A stretch of 44,503 bases of DNA from Paracoccaceae bacterium (GTDB lineage: Bacteria; Pseudomonadota; Alphaproteobacteria; Rhodobacterales; Rhodobacteraceae): contig JAGWAS010000010.1 in assembly GCA_021296235.1 (NCBI GenBank), positions 173,919-218,421 of the forward strand, given 5' to 3'. The notes under the pieces were generated by a model that was given only the letters and a program-made list of their open reading frames with translations, was not told the origin of the DNA and did not search any database. Shown here piece by piece: positions 19,101 through 27,308 of this stretch (its first letter is position 1; each line of letters starts with the position of its first letter). The translations under genes and the position numbers were made by a program.

Positions 19101-19679
19101 TCATCGGATAGGGGATGTATCTTGGAAATTGGTGACACCTCGCTCGGTTACAACCATGTCGAGCGGTTGGTCAAATGCTTCCGTCGGCACGCGATCAAGC
19201 TGCTGACTTGCGTAGGCAAAACCAACTGCCGAAACCTGGCCCGAATTTCGAAGGGACTCCAAGGTTCGGTCATAGTGGCCGCCGCCGTATCCCAGCCGAA
19301 AACCCCTCGCATCAAATGCCAGCAGCGGAACGATCAAAATATCCGGTCGAAGCCATGCTCCTGTTGCCGGGACAGGGATTCCGTGGGCAGCGGCCACTAC
19401 AGGAGCTGATGGACTCCACTGACGGAACTTCAGTGGCAATTGGGGAGAGGCGACAACCGGGACACACAGTTTTCTTCCTTGGCCGGAAAGCTTCTCCATG
19501 ACCGGAACTGGGTTGATTTCCGACTTCACCGACAGATAGCCAGCAATGACCAATTCGTCCGGAATTCCTGCCAGAACCCGCTCAAGGTTGAGCCGCGCAA
19601 GATCACCATCCAGTGGATTCACCGCTGCCGCCCTGCGCTCCCTTGCGCGGTTCCTGGCGGTGCGTTTGGTATTATCCAT
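19101..19679 (-). CDS. 5-formyltetrahydrofolate cyclo-ligase
   Basis: Converts 5-formyl-THF to 5,10-methenyl-THF with ATP, returning the storage folate to the active pool; its product is also the substrate of FolD, encoded in the same window. The 192-residue protein has the basic N-terminal helix, the strand VIAGYLSVKSEINPVPV near 44-60, ILIVPLLAFDARGFRLGYGGGHYDRTL with the ATP/Mg loop GYGGGHYD at 130-137, and a C-terminal TEAFDQPLDMVVTE typical of the family. The ATG is at 19679. It heads a four-gene minus-strand operon and is divergent from mmcB. No 6S RNA or zapA, frequent neighbours of this gene elsewhere, is seen in the 90-base upstream gap. Confidence 0.94.
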   Translation of the reverse strand: MDNTKRTARNRARERRAAAVNPLDGDLARLNLERVLAGIPDELVIAGYLSVKSEINPVPVMEKLSGQGRKLCVPVVASPQLPLKFRQWSPSAPVVAAAHGIPVPATGAWLRPDILIVPLLAFDARGFRLGYGGGHYDRTLESLRNSGQVSAVGFAYASQQLDRVPTEAFDQPLDMVVTERGVTNFQDTSPIR

Positions 19680-19771
19680 GGCAAAAGCTCACGCAACCGA
19701 CCAAGCGGCGAGTCAGGTTTTTCTCTGATGCAAGCAATTGCCAATGCGGCGGATTAATCCATAATTGCAGG

Positions 19772-20257
19772 ATGGATTCCATCATTCCTCCAGGAAAGCT
19801 GCTGGCCCGAGGGGTCCAACGGTACCTGCGGCGACATCACGACTTTGCAACGCTTGATGAGTTCTCACCGAGCAGGGGTTTGCGGGTCGACATTGTCGGA
19901 ATTGGACCCAAAGGGGAGATTTGGGTGATCGAATGCAAATCATCGCGGCTTGACTATATGTCCGATTCGAAATGGCAAGGCTATTTGGAATGGTGCGACC
20001 GGTTCTTTTGGGCCGTCGACAGGCAGTTTCCCTACGATCTTCTTCCGGAGAACAACGGGTTGATCTTTGCCGACCGGCACGATGCGGAAATCGTGCGGAT
20101 GGGGGATGAATGCCGACTCTCCCCGGCTCGCCGCAGGAAACTGCTTCTGAAATTTGCCCGAAACGCCGCAGAACGTCACCAAGCGCATCTGGAGACGGCT
20201 GTCTGGGATAGACTGCGGATGGCCAAAGGCGACAGCGCCGAAACCGATTTTCCCTGA
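19772..20257 (+). CDS. mmcB: MmcB family DNA repair protein
   Basis: A 161-residue protein of the MmcB family (DUF3966), linked in Caulobacter to repair of mitomycin-type DNA damage. It has a PD-(D/E)xK-like core: D40 in LRVDIVGIG, then E54 and K56 in VIECKSSRLDY, followed by the family pattern KWQGYLEWCDRFFWAVD. The open frame extends back to 19613 but overlaps the divergent cyclo-ligase gene; ATG 19772 (MDSIIPPGKLLARGVQRYL) matches the normal N-terminus, though its ribosome-binding site is weak. Its C-terminal 20 residues run beyond the usual family end and reach the truncated AbiEii remnant. I do not see a LexA box (GTTC-N7-GTTC) before it. Confidence 0.88.
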   Translation: MDSIIPPGKLLARGVQRYLRRHHDFATLDEFSPSRGLRVDIVGIGPKGEIWVIECKSSRLDYMSDSKWQGYLEWCDRFFWAVDRQFPYDLLPENNGLIFADRHDAEIVRMGDECRLSPARRRKLLLKFARNAAERHQAHLETAVWDRLRMAKGDSAETDFP

Positions 20258-21041
20258 TAAGGTTCGTTTCTGGTTCTTGTTGCGCAAATGTGCAGGATCG
20301 CAGCGGAAATTGGATGCCGCCGCCCAAGTGAAGGAACCGGAAGCACAACGACTTGTCCAAGTCTTCCGTGAGATTTTTGATCAAGCGGTTCAGGATGACG
20401 GGATGAGTTTCGATTCCGATCACATGGTTGCAGGGCCAATCCGGGGCGATCAACTCTATGGCGGTATCCGCGTGATCTCATCGGCATATCTCGGGACTGC
20501 CGCCATACCGATCCAAATCGATATCGGTTTCGACGATGTCATGACACCGGGACCAATTGAGGTCCAATACCCCGTGCTTCTTGATCATCCCGCGCCGAAT
20601 CTCAAGGCATATCCGAGTGAAACCGTTGTGGCTGAGAAGTTCGAGGCCATGGTGGCCCTAGATCTTGCAAACAGCCGGATGAAGGACTTCTATGACCTTC
20701 TTGCGATGTCCCGGCTCTTTGCTTTCCAGGGGGCTGTTCTCGCCGCTGCGATCCGCGCCACTTTCGAAAGGCGGAAGTCGCCGATCCCACTCGAACCTCC
20801 GCCTTCCCTCACCCGGGCCTTCTGGGATGATCCACAGAAATCGGTTCAATGGCGATCCTTCCTCGCCCGCGAACCGTTGCTGATCGATGAGCCGCATTTG
20901 CCTACGGTCATTCGCGAGATCGGCAAATTCATCATGCCCGCAACTTATGGGGTGATCGACGGCGGACACGTGCCGGGCCATTGGTCTCCAGGAAGCGGGT
21001 GGAGATCCGCCCCGGTTCGTTCCAATCCAAATCATTCGTAG
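20258..21041 (+). pseudogene. 5'-truncated AbiEii/AbiGii-type nucleotidyltransferase toxin remnant
   Basis: From about 20334 the translated frame matches the middle and C-terminal parts of AbiEii-family toxins: QDDGMSFDSDH, DQLYGGIRVIS, IPIQIDIGFDDVMTPGP, LKAYPSETVVAEKFEAMV, NSRMKDFYDLLAMSR and the end HWSPGSGW. The N-terminal nucleotidyltransferase core, with its glycine-serine and paired aspartate motif (TRDLDLL in relatives), is missing, and there is no room for it because mmcB ends at 20257. The frame runs open into mmcB without a sensible start. No AbiEi antitoxin gene is present. This is most likely the remains of a type IV toxin-antitoxin module cut by a deletion. A short functional product is possible but unlikely. 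Confidence 0.75.
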
Positions 21042-21457
21042 CGTGCTTTGCGTCCCCTGGTCAGCAGGAATTCCTTACCCGAAACTGCTTTGGTCCCTGG
21101 AACATCCCAGCGCAGATAGGAGTTCGGGGCCAGGCAAATCACCAGTGGTTTGATTCATTCATCTGATGCCATTTCCTGCAGTTTCTGACGGCCTTTTTCC
21201 ACGCAGCAAGGGGTGCATCCCAATTGGCATTGGGGTTCCCGCACCTGCCGGGACTGCAGCGTCCATGTCGGCGAACATTCCGGCAAATGCACCGCCGTCA
21301 ATTCAAAGGCCGCTGCGGCTGCCGCTTGGCGATGTTTGGTCCAATTCAGGCATCGGAAGTTCATACAATCCAAACGGTGCCGACTCTCCGGAATTGGTGA
21401 ACGATCCGAAAATTTGGTTGTTTGAATGAGTCGCTTGATATGGTATTTTGAAGCAGT
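21042..21457. other. Intergenic stretch between the AbiEii remnant and tRNA-His
   Basis: About 415 bases with only short frames (for example 21166-21429 plus, 21155-21373 minus) whose peptides are low-complexity and unlike known proteins. It may hold decayed sequence from the module that carried the toxin gene. Confidence 0.4.
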
Positions 21458-21534
21458 GCCGCCTTAGCTCAGTTGGTTAGAGCACCAGATTGTGGATCTG
21501 GGGGTCCCCCGTTCAAGTCGGGGAGGCGGTACCA
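21458..21534 (+). tRNA. tRNA-His (GTG), without encoded G-1 and with A73
   Basis: Acceptor arms GCCGCCT (21458-21464) and AGGCGGT (21524-21530) pair over seven positions, the first being G:U. The anticodon stem CAGAT/ATCTG encloses GTG, the histidine anticodon. The T-arm has GTTCAAGTC. Position 73 is A (21531) and CCA is encoded (21532-21534). The base before position 1 is T (21457), so no G-1 is encoded and A73 could not pair with one. This altered form is known from a clade of Alphaproteobacteria with a matching HisRS. Confidence 0.95.
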
Positions 21535-21624
21535 CCAACGCATGGCTTTGAGCGGGCAAGGCGGAGGAAAATCCGCCTGAGGCGTTGGGACCGGCAATCC
21601 AGACACTTGTGACCTGGAGGCCGG
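21535..21624 (+). other. Two consecutive hairpins between tRNA-His and the dehydrogenase gene
   Basis: The first element has outer arms CCAACGC (21535-21541) and GCGTTGG (21582-21588) enclosing the hairpin AGGCGGA-GGAAAA-TCCGCCT (21559-21578). The second is CCGGC (21591-21595) with GCCGG (21620-21624), enclosing CCAG/CTGG and CAC/GTG. All the listed arms are perfect complements. The first begins directly after the tRNA CCA. It could serve as a tRNA 3' trailer or terminator, or as a structured 5' leader for the dehydrogenase at 21694. There is no T-run, and I do not recognise a known riboswitch. Confidence 0.5.
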
Positions 21625-21693
21625 CGGGCGCGGCAGGTGCAGGCGGGCAGGAAATCGCGGGGGAGGATTTCAACCAGAATCAGAGGCAGCATC

Positions 21694-23106
21694 ATGTCAT
21701 TCAAAGATTCCGTAGACCAAATGTACGGCAGGGCGGCGGCTCTGCTGGACATGCCACCCGGGCTTGCCGAGAAAATTCGGGTCTGCAACAGCACCTATAC
21801 CGTTCGTTTCGGGGTGCGGTTAAGGGGCCGGATTGAGACCTTTATCGGATACAGGTCGGTTCATTCAGAACATATGGAACCGGTGAAAGGGGGAATCCGC
21901 TTTGATGAATCGGTGTCCCAGGATGAGGTCGAAGCGCTTTCGGCGCTGATGACCTACAAGTGCGCATTGGTCGAAACTCCGTTTGGCGGGGCAAAGGGCG
22001 GACTTTGCATTAACCCCAGGCAATACAGCGAACCGGAACTTGAGCAGATAACCCGCCGGTTTGCCTATGAGTTGATTAAACGCGATTTGGTTCATCCCAG
22101 CCAGAACGTTCCAGCCCCCGACATGGGAACCGGCGAGCGCGAAATGGCATGGATTGCAGACCAGTATGCCCGAATGAAAACCACGGACATCAACGCAAGG
22201 GCATGCGTTACCGGGAAGCCGTTGAACGCAGGTGGCATCGCTGGGCGTATCGAGGCAACGGGCAGGGGTGTCCAATATGCGCTTGAGGAATTCTTTCGGA
22301 ATCCCGAAGACGTCAAGACGGCAGGGCTCGACGGCAATCTCGACGGAAAACGAATTATTGTCCAGGGATTGGGCAATGTCGGCTACCATGCGTCGCTCTT
22401 CCTGTCCGGGGAAAGTGGCGCCAAAATCACCGGAATCATTGAACGGGACGGTGGTCTTATTGAACCGGGTGGGCTTGATGTGGAAGGTGTTCGCCAACAC
22501 ATTTCGGAAACTGGCGGCGTGAAGGACTGCCCGTCGGGCCGCTGGGTGAAGAATGGCCTGAAGTTGCTGGAGGAGGATTGCGACATCCTCATTCCGGCGG
22601 CGGTTGAGGGTGTTATCACAGGCGAAAATGCTGGACGCATCAAGGCTCCCCTTATCATTGAGGCGGCAAATGGCCCGGTTACCGCAGAGGCGGACGAGAT
22701 TCTTCGTGCAAAGGGCACGGTCATCATTCCTGACATGTATGCGAATGCGGGCGGTGTTACGGTCTCATATTTTGAATGGGTCAAGAATCTAAGTCACATC
22801 AGATTCGGTCGCATGCAGCGCCGACAGGAAGAGGCGCGCAGCCAATTGCTGCTGGAGGAGTTGAATCGATTGTTCTCTGAATCGCAAATTCCGGTCAATC
22901 TTTCAGAGAGGTTTGTCGAAAGATACTGCCAGGGGGCCGGCGAACTTGAACTGGTCCGATCGGGACTCGATGACACCATGCGCTTGGCCTACCACTCGAT
23001 GCGTGAGGTTTGGCGCGGACGAAATGATGTCGTCGACCTTAGGACAGCGGCCTATCTCGTGGCAATCGAAAGGATCGCCGCAAGCTACAAATCCAAGGGA
23101 ATCTGA
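21694..23106 (+). CDS. Glu/Leu/Phe/Val family dehydrogenase (probable glutamate dehydrogenase)
   Basis: Oxidative deamination of an amino acid, most likely glutamate to 2-oxoglutarate and ammonium, with NAD(P). The 470-residue protein has the substrate-domain lysines K65 in EPVKGGIRF and K89 in TYKCAL, the catalytic lysine K101 in FGGAKGGL, PAPDMGTGEREM, and the Rossmann fingerprint GLGNVG at 225-230, then EAANGPVT and the C-terminal ANAGGVTVSYFEWVKN. ATG 21694 has AGAGG upstream at the right spacing; the frame is open to 21637 but with no better start. A structured 160-base leader separates it from tRNA-His. It is convergent with the small membrane protein gene. The branched-chain specificity of some relatives cannot be excluded. 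Confidence 0.9.
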   Translation: MSFKDSVDQMYGRAAALLDMPPGLAEKIRVCNSTYTVRFGVRLRGRIETFIGYRSVHSEHMEPVKGGIRFDESVSQDEVEALSALMTYKCALVETPFGGAKGGLCINPRQYSEPELEQITRRFAYELIKRDLVHPSQNVPAPDMGTGEREMAWIADQYARMKTTDINARACVTGKPLNAGGIAGRIEATGRGVQYALEEFFRNPEDVKTAGLDGNLDGKRIIVQGLGNVGYHASLFLSGESGAKITGIIERDGGLIEPGGLDVEGVRQHISETGGVKDCPSGRWVKNGLKLLEEDCDILIPAAVEGVITGENAGRIKAPLIIEAANGPVTAEADEILRAKGTVIIPDMYANAGGVTVSYFEWVKNLSHIRFGRMQRRQEEARSQLLLEELNRLFSESQIPVNLSERFVERYCQGAGELELVRSGLDDTMRLAYHSMREVWRGRNDVVDLRTAAYLVAIERIAASYKSKGI

Positions 23107-23142
23107 CAAGTCCGGAACACGAAACCGACTGATCCGTCCTGT

Positions 23143-23159
23143 GGCCAAATGCTCTGGCC
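23143..23159. terminator. Possible bidirectional hairpin between convergent genes
   Basis: GGCCA (23143-23147), seven-base loop, TGGCC (23155-23159), in the 84-base gap between the convergent dehydrogenase and membrane-protein genes. There is no T-run on either side, so assignment rests on position. Confidence 0.25.
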
Positions 23160-23190
23160 GCAGGCGTCGGCCCGGGACATTAGGCCGTTG

Positions 23191-23697
23191 TCAGTCTTGA
23201 TTGTGCAGAAGTAGGTGAAGGCGTTCAGCCATAACTTTTCCTTGGCCCTGCGGCGTTACTCCGCCGACGCCAATGCGCCGACCGAGTCGCCACCAGAGGC
23301 CCGGTTGCCAGGCATGGCCCATTGGATTCTTCAGAACTATGAGGAAACCGTTTGACGGTTTGAACGCAAATAACCCACGCTCAACCCTGGAAATGTTTCC
23401 AATCTCCGCAACGACTGTTCCGTCGGAGGAATAGACACCTTCCTTGCACAGATGGAGAGATTTGGACGTCGCCGCATGCATCCGCCATGCGACAACGAAG
23501 CTGGATAGGCCGAGAGCTGCAAGGGCGAGATATGCGGGATTCAAGGAATTCCAGCCGCTGAAGGCGACGTAGACCAAAACAGCTCCCAGCGTCAGCATCA
23601 GTCCGCTGGCCAGATGCCGCCTTACCGGCGAAGGAGTGAGTGCTGCCAGAGGTTCGCGTTCGCTCGCACGATTGGCATTGGGCCTCTTGTGCGCCAT
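23191..23697 (-). CDS. Conserved two-helix membrane protein joined to lepA
   Basis: A 168-residue protein of unknown function. After a polar N-terminus (1-28) come two membrane helices at about 29-48 (LASGLMLTLGAVLVYVAFSG) and 54-72, then a soluble C-terminal domain with KSLHLCKEGVYSSDGTVVAEI, RVERGLFAFKPSNGFLIVL and GLWWRLGRRIGVGGVTP. These blocks resemble an uncharacterised, PH-like-topology protein that I associate with Rhodobacterales. The frame is open upstream inside lepA, but ATG 23697 overlaps the lepA stop by one base (TGATG), the classic coupled arrangement, and starts a sensible protein. Co-translation with LepA suggests a shared expression need but gives no function. Confidence 0.72.
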   Translation of the reverse strand: MAHKRPNANRASEREPLAALTPSPVRRHLASGLMLTLGAVLVYVAFSGWNSLNPAYLALAALGLSSFVVAWRMHAATSKSLHLCKEGVYSSDGTVVAEIGNISRVERGLFAFKPSNGFLIVLKNPMGHAWQPGLWWRLGRRIGVGGVTPQGQGKVMAERLHLLLHNQD

Positions 23698-25499
23698 CAG
23701 TCGCCATCGATCCTGAGCACGTTGGCAAACGCATTGTGTGGAATGTCCACACGGCCAATTTGCCGCATGCGCTTCTTGCCGGCCTTCTGCTTTTCCAGCA
23801 GCTTTTTCTTGCGGGTTATGTCGCCGCCATAGCACTTGGCTGTTACGTCCTTGCGCAGGGCAGGAACGGTTTCCCGGGCAATTATGCGGCTTCCAACCGC
23901 CGCTTGGATTGGGACCTTGAAGAGATGGCGCGGGATGAGTTCCTTCAACCGTTCACACATAACTCGGCCCCTTTGTTCGGCCCTGTCGCGGTGAACCATG
24001 ATCGAAAGCGCATCAACGGGGTCGCCGTTGATGAGGATTTGCATCTTGACCAGGTTTTCTGTCCTGTAGCCTGCAATCGAGTAGTCAAAGGAGGCATACC
24101 CCTTGGTTACCGATTTTAGCCGGTCGTAGAAATCGAACACAACCTCATTGAGTGGCAGGTCATAGGAAACCATCGCCCTTCGCCCTGTGAATGTCAGTTC
24201 CTTTTGGATGCCCCTTCGTTCGTGGCAGAGTTTCAGAACATCACCCAAATGATTGTCCGGAACAAAAATCGTCGCATCAATGCGCGGTTCCTCTATGCCC
24301 GAAATGGTCATCGGATCCGGCATGTCAGAAGGGTTGTAGAGTTCGCTGAATCCGCCCTCCCGTTTGTGGACGCGATAAATGACTGATGGGGCCGTGGCGA
24401 CAAGTTCGATTCTGTATTCCCTTTCGATGCGCTCCCGGACAACCTCCATGTGCAATAGGCCAAGAAATCCACAGCGAAAGCCAAATCCGAGTGCGGTCGA
24501 TGCTTCGGGCTCGGTGCTGAAGGAAGAATCATTCAATGAGATCTTTTCGATTGCGTCGCGCAGATTCTCATAGTCCGTATTGTCTGACGGAAACAGTCCG
24601 CAGAAAACAACGGGTTGGCTCGGTTTCATGCCGCCGATTGGCTCCCGGCAACCTTTCCGCTCATGCGTTATGGTGTCGCCAACCCTGGTGTCGCGCACCC
24701 GCTTTATTGATGCGGTCAGGTATCCGATTTCACCCGCCTGCAGTTGATCAGTTTCAGTCATTTCGGGTTTGAATACGCCGATCCGATCAACGGAATGGAT
24801 TGCGCCTGTCGAGATCAACCTAATCCGCTCGCCCTTTCGCAAGGTGCCTTCAAAAACGCGCACCAAAACAACCACTCCGAGAAAAGAGTCGTACCAACTG
24901 TCGACGAGCAGCGCCTTCAGCGGTTCCTCCGGATTTCCCTTCGGGGCAGGCAGGTCGTTCACTATGGCTTCAAGGACTTCATTCACCCCGCATCCCGTCT
25001 TGGCCGATACTTGGACCGCCTCTGACGCATCTATTCCAATCAACTCCTCGATTTGCCGGCAAACCGGTTCGGGATCCGCCGCCGGAAGATCAATCTTATT
25101 CAGCACCGGAATGATCTCATGATTTGCGGCAACTGCCTGATAGGCGTTTGCAAGGGTTTGGGCTTCCACACCCTGTGTTGCATCGACGACAAGCAACGAA
25201 CCTTCCACGGCCAACATCGAACGGGACACCTCGTACGAAAAATCCACATGGCCGGGCGTGTCGATCAGGTTCAGTACGAAGTTCTCGCCAGATTTCGACC
25301 TGTAGTCGATTCGAACCGTGTTGGCCTTAATCGTAATTCCCCGCTCCCTTTCGATATCAAGGGAATCAAGCAACTGCTCCTTCATGTCGCGATCACTCAC
25401 TGTCCCGGTCATCTGCATCAACCTGTCCGCCAGGGTGCTCTTGCCGTGGTCAATATGCGCGACAATCGAGAAATTTCGGATTTGCGAAACCTTGGACAT
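23697..25499 (-). CDS. lepA: Elongation factor 4 (LepA)
   Basis: Ribosome-bound translational GTPase that helps initiation/back-translocation under ionic stress. The 600-residue length is standard. GTP motifs: AHIDHGKS at 14-21 (G1), DTPGHVDF (G3), NKIDLP (G4). The LepA-specific C-terminal domain includes [18 protein letters not shown] and ends in [16 protein letters not shown]. The frame is open 15 codons upstream, but ATG 25499 gives the standard [20 protein letters not shown]. It is followed, with one-base overlap, by the small membrane protein. Confidence 0.97.
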   Translation of the reverse strand: MSKVSQIRNFSIVAHIDHGKSTLADRLMQMTGTVSDRDMKEQLLDSLDIERERGITIKANTVRIDYRSKSGENFVLNLIDTPGHVDFSYEVSRSMLAVEGSLLVVDATQGVEAQTLANAYQAVAANHEIIPVLNKIDLPAADPEPVCRQIEELIGIDASEAVQVSAKTGCGVNEVLEAIVNDLPAPKGNPEEPLKALLVDSWYDSFLGVVVLVRVFEGTLRKGERIRLISTGAIHSVDRIGVFKPEMTETDQLQAGEIGYLTASIKRVRDTRVGDTITHERKGCREPIGGMKPSQPVVFCGLFPSDNTDYENLRDAIEKISLNDSSFSTEPEASTALGFGFRCGFLGLLHMEVVRERIEREYRIELVATAPSVIYRVHKREGGFSELYNPSDMPDPMTISGIEEPRIDATIFVPDNHLGDVLKLCHERRGIQKELTFTGRRAMVSYDLPLNEVVFDFYDRLKSVTKGYASFDYSIAGYRTENLVKMQILINGDPVDALSIMVHRDRAEQRGRVMCERLKELIPRHLFKVPIQAAVGSRIIARETVPALRKDVTAKCYGGDITRKKKLLEKQKAGKKRMRQIGRVDIPHNAFANVLRIDGD

Positions 25500-25705
25500 T
25501 GAGGGATAAAATCTCCGGGGTGGTTCGGCAGATGCCAAAGTCACCTCATTCAGTCAAACCGTCGTCAGTTTACGGGTATGCCGGAAATGCCGTTGCCGGA
25601 CAATGCCTGGCGAACTGTGGTGCTGTTCCCTGCTCATGGTGCGCCCGTATCCCGGCCGCCTGGACCGGACCGGTCGCATGATGGCAAAAGATTTTCACTG
25701 CCGGA

Positions 25706-26203
25706 TCAGCGACCTGCGAAAGCAACCGGAACTTTCAGCAACATCACGTCGGAATTCTTGAACTGCAATTCAATGTCCAGGGCATCTAACTGGTGGAGTC
25801 CATTGGCAAACCCCATGAGCATAATGTGATCGCCGCCAGGTGCGAGCTCAATAACTTCGCCGGCCGGCAGTTCAAAACCATTCTTAGCCATCCTCATTGC
25901 GGCAACACCATCGGACCTTGGATCATGGGTGTGAAGCACAGCCCGGTTTGCCGAATCAGAGGAAGCACCGGTCAGTTTGTCATCCGCAAGGCAAGTGTTT
26001 TTCAGACTTAGATACAGCGCGGCACCTTTCGCCGACGGAGTGGCAGCACGGACAATTGCGTTGTCAGCAACAATTTCACAGCCGAAAATTGCTCCGGACC
26101 AGCCTGCAAATACCATCGTCGCAATAAGGCAACGCCAAATCCTGGATCGTGGCCGGGCGGGTGTTGTTACTGAAGCTCCGCAACCGGGGGCAAGCGAGTT
26201 CAA
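25706..26203 (-). CDS. Periplasmic copper chaperone PCu(A)C family protein
   Basis: Periplasmic Cu(I) chaperone of the kind that supplies the CuA site of cytochrome oxidase. The domain has [15 protein letters not shown], histidine ligands in VLHTHDP (H91/H93), methionines in AAMRM (M103/M105) and the C-terminal pair H126/M128 in PGGDHIML, as the family's His/Met motif requires. A hydrophobic segment at about 24-40 ([17 protein letters not shown]) followed by C42 is the likely signal. The only good start in this frame is a TTG at 26203 that overlaps the rpmB stop (TTGA), suggesting translational coupling; an internal ATG at residue 30 would remove most of the signal. The start is therefore less sure than the family. 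Confidence 0.8.
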   Translation of the reverse strand: MNSLAPGCGASVTTPARPRSRIWRCLIATMVFAGWSGAIFGCEIVADNAIVRAATPSAKGAALYLSLKNTCLADDKLTGASSDSANRAVLHTHDPRSDGVAAMRMAKNGFELPAGEVIELAPGGDHIMLMGFANGLHQLDALDIELQFKNSDVMLLKVPVAFAGR

Positions 26204-26505
26204 GTCTGGTCGGGCTGGGCAGCCGCCTCTCGAGCCCTTGCAATATCCCTCTTGATTTTGAGTGCCCGGGCCGACAACTCCGAATCTTTCGCCTTATCAA
26301 GGAATTTGTCGAGGCCACCCCTGTGATCGACGGTTCGAAGTGCTGATGCCGTCACCCGAAGCTGAAAGGATTTCCCGAGGGTTTCCGACATCAGCGTAGC
26401 GTCGCTCAAATTCGGAAGGAAACGCCTTTTTGTCCTGTTGTTGGCATGGCTGACATTGTTGCCGGTCATTACTCTCTTGTTGGTCAGTTCACAGACGCGC
26501 GCCAT
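26200..26505 (-). CDS. rpmB: 50S ribosomal protein L28
   Basis: Large-subunit ribosomal protein. 101 residues beginning [29 protein letters not shown], followed by FLPNL and a C-terminal [24 protein letters not shown] typical of alphaproteobacterial L28, which is slightly longer than the E. coli form. The frame is open to 26541, but ATG 26505 gives the canonical N-terminus. Zinc-binding cysteine pairs are absent (only one Cys), as in many alphaproteobacterial copies. It is followed with overlap by the copper chaperone gene. Confidence 0.96.
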   Translation of the reverse strand: MARVCELTNKRVMTGNNVSHANNRTKRRFLPNLSDATLMSETLGKSFQLRVTASALRTVDHRGGLDKFLDKAKDSELSARALKIKRDIARAREAAAQPDQT

Positions 26506-27308
26506 TTTCGGATCCGTTGCTTGCGAAATGGCCGGGTTCACGAATGAGTCGTTGCCCGGCGGACGAAGTCCCTAAGTGTAATCTTGGTCCCCGTCAAGCA
26601 TCGGTTGTTTCGAAATTGGGATCCAAGCCTTGCTGCCGTGTGCAGCTCCAAACAGGTCAGAATCGTCGCAAGCAACAGAAAACGTCCAGACAATCCTGTG
26701 CATCGGGATTACGGAACAGCCGATCAATTGGCGAATATTGCTTGCCTCGACGGCCGGGAAGCTGCCCGCGATTGCAACCGTGTCTGACGCGAACAGTTGG
26801 CAAAGTCCCAAGCAAGTAAGTTCCGGAGGGGAATTCCGGCGTGCAGAGCGGGCCCAGCATCAAATGCGTGCCCAGTTCGGCCAAGCTTCAAAGGTCCGGG
26901 AAGAGCAGCATCATTACCGGGATCGACGGTCGAACAGCAGCCCAAGACATGCTGCGCGCTGCCCAGTTCCCGGTATTGGCATTGAACGGCTCCGTACCGT
27001 TGTAGTTGCCCGTTGGTCAACCGGGCACCCCAATCATCGATTTCCAAATGGTCCCGTAAACGAGATCGGTGCACGAAATTGAACGAAGCACAGTTTCGGT
27101 GAATTCGGGACCTGCCGGCGCCAGCTGAGATTTTGACAAGGGCCGACCCTGGTGGAATCTGATGCAACGGGAAATTGACCGGGTTGGCGCCGTAACAGAA
27201 CAGTCATTGTTCGATCTGATCCATGCCGCATCGAAGTCCATGAGAAACAGGCCAAATGGAAATGCAATCGCCAACCATGATCGCACTGCCGCAACAGCCC
27301 CAGCCATC
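26506..27308. other. 800-base stretch with no recognisable gene
   Basis: Between rpmB and the ABC transporter genes. Frames of 90-150 codons occur on both strands (for example 26630-27082 plus, 26724-27167 minus), but they overlap each other, lack family signatures and are poor in ribosome-binding sites. It probably contains the rpmB promoter and the 3' end of the transporter mRNA. Decayed coding sequence is possible; none is identifiable. Confidence 0.5.

Noticed and set aside
19680..19771. Expected site of 6S RNA or zapA upstream of the 5-formyl-THF cyclo-ligase
   Set aside because: The gap to mmcB is only about 90 bases, too short for 6S RNA, and no frame for ZapA exists.
26195..26215. 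Short similarity (GTTCAAGTC plus G-rich sequence) to the T-arm of tRNA-His, as if an attachment site
   Set aside because: The match is about nine bases, lies at the end of rpmB, and is a common tRNA-like string; no integrase or island boundary supports it.
26630..27082. 150-codon plus-strand frame between rpmB and the ABC transporter
   Set aside because: Overlaps frames of similar length on the minus strand; composition is arginine- and serine-rich without conserved blocks, typical of chance frames in GC-rich DNA.
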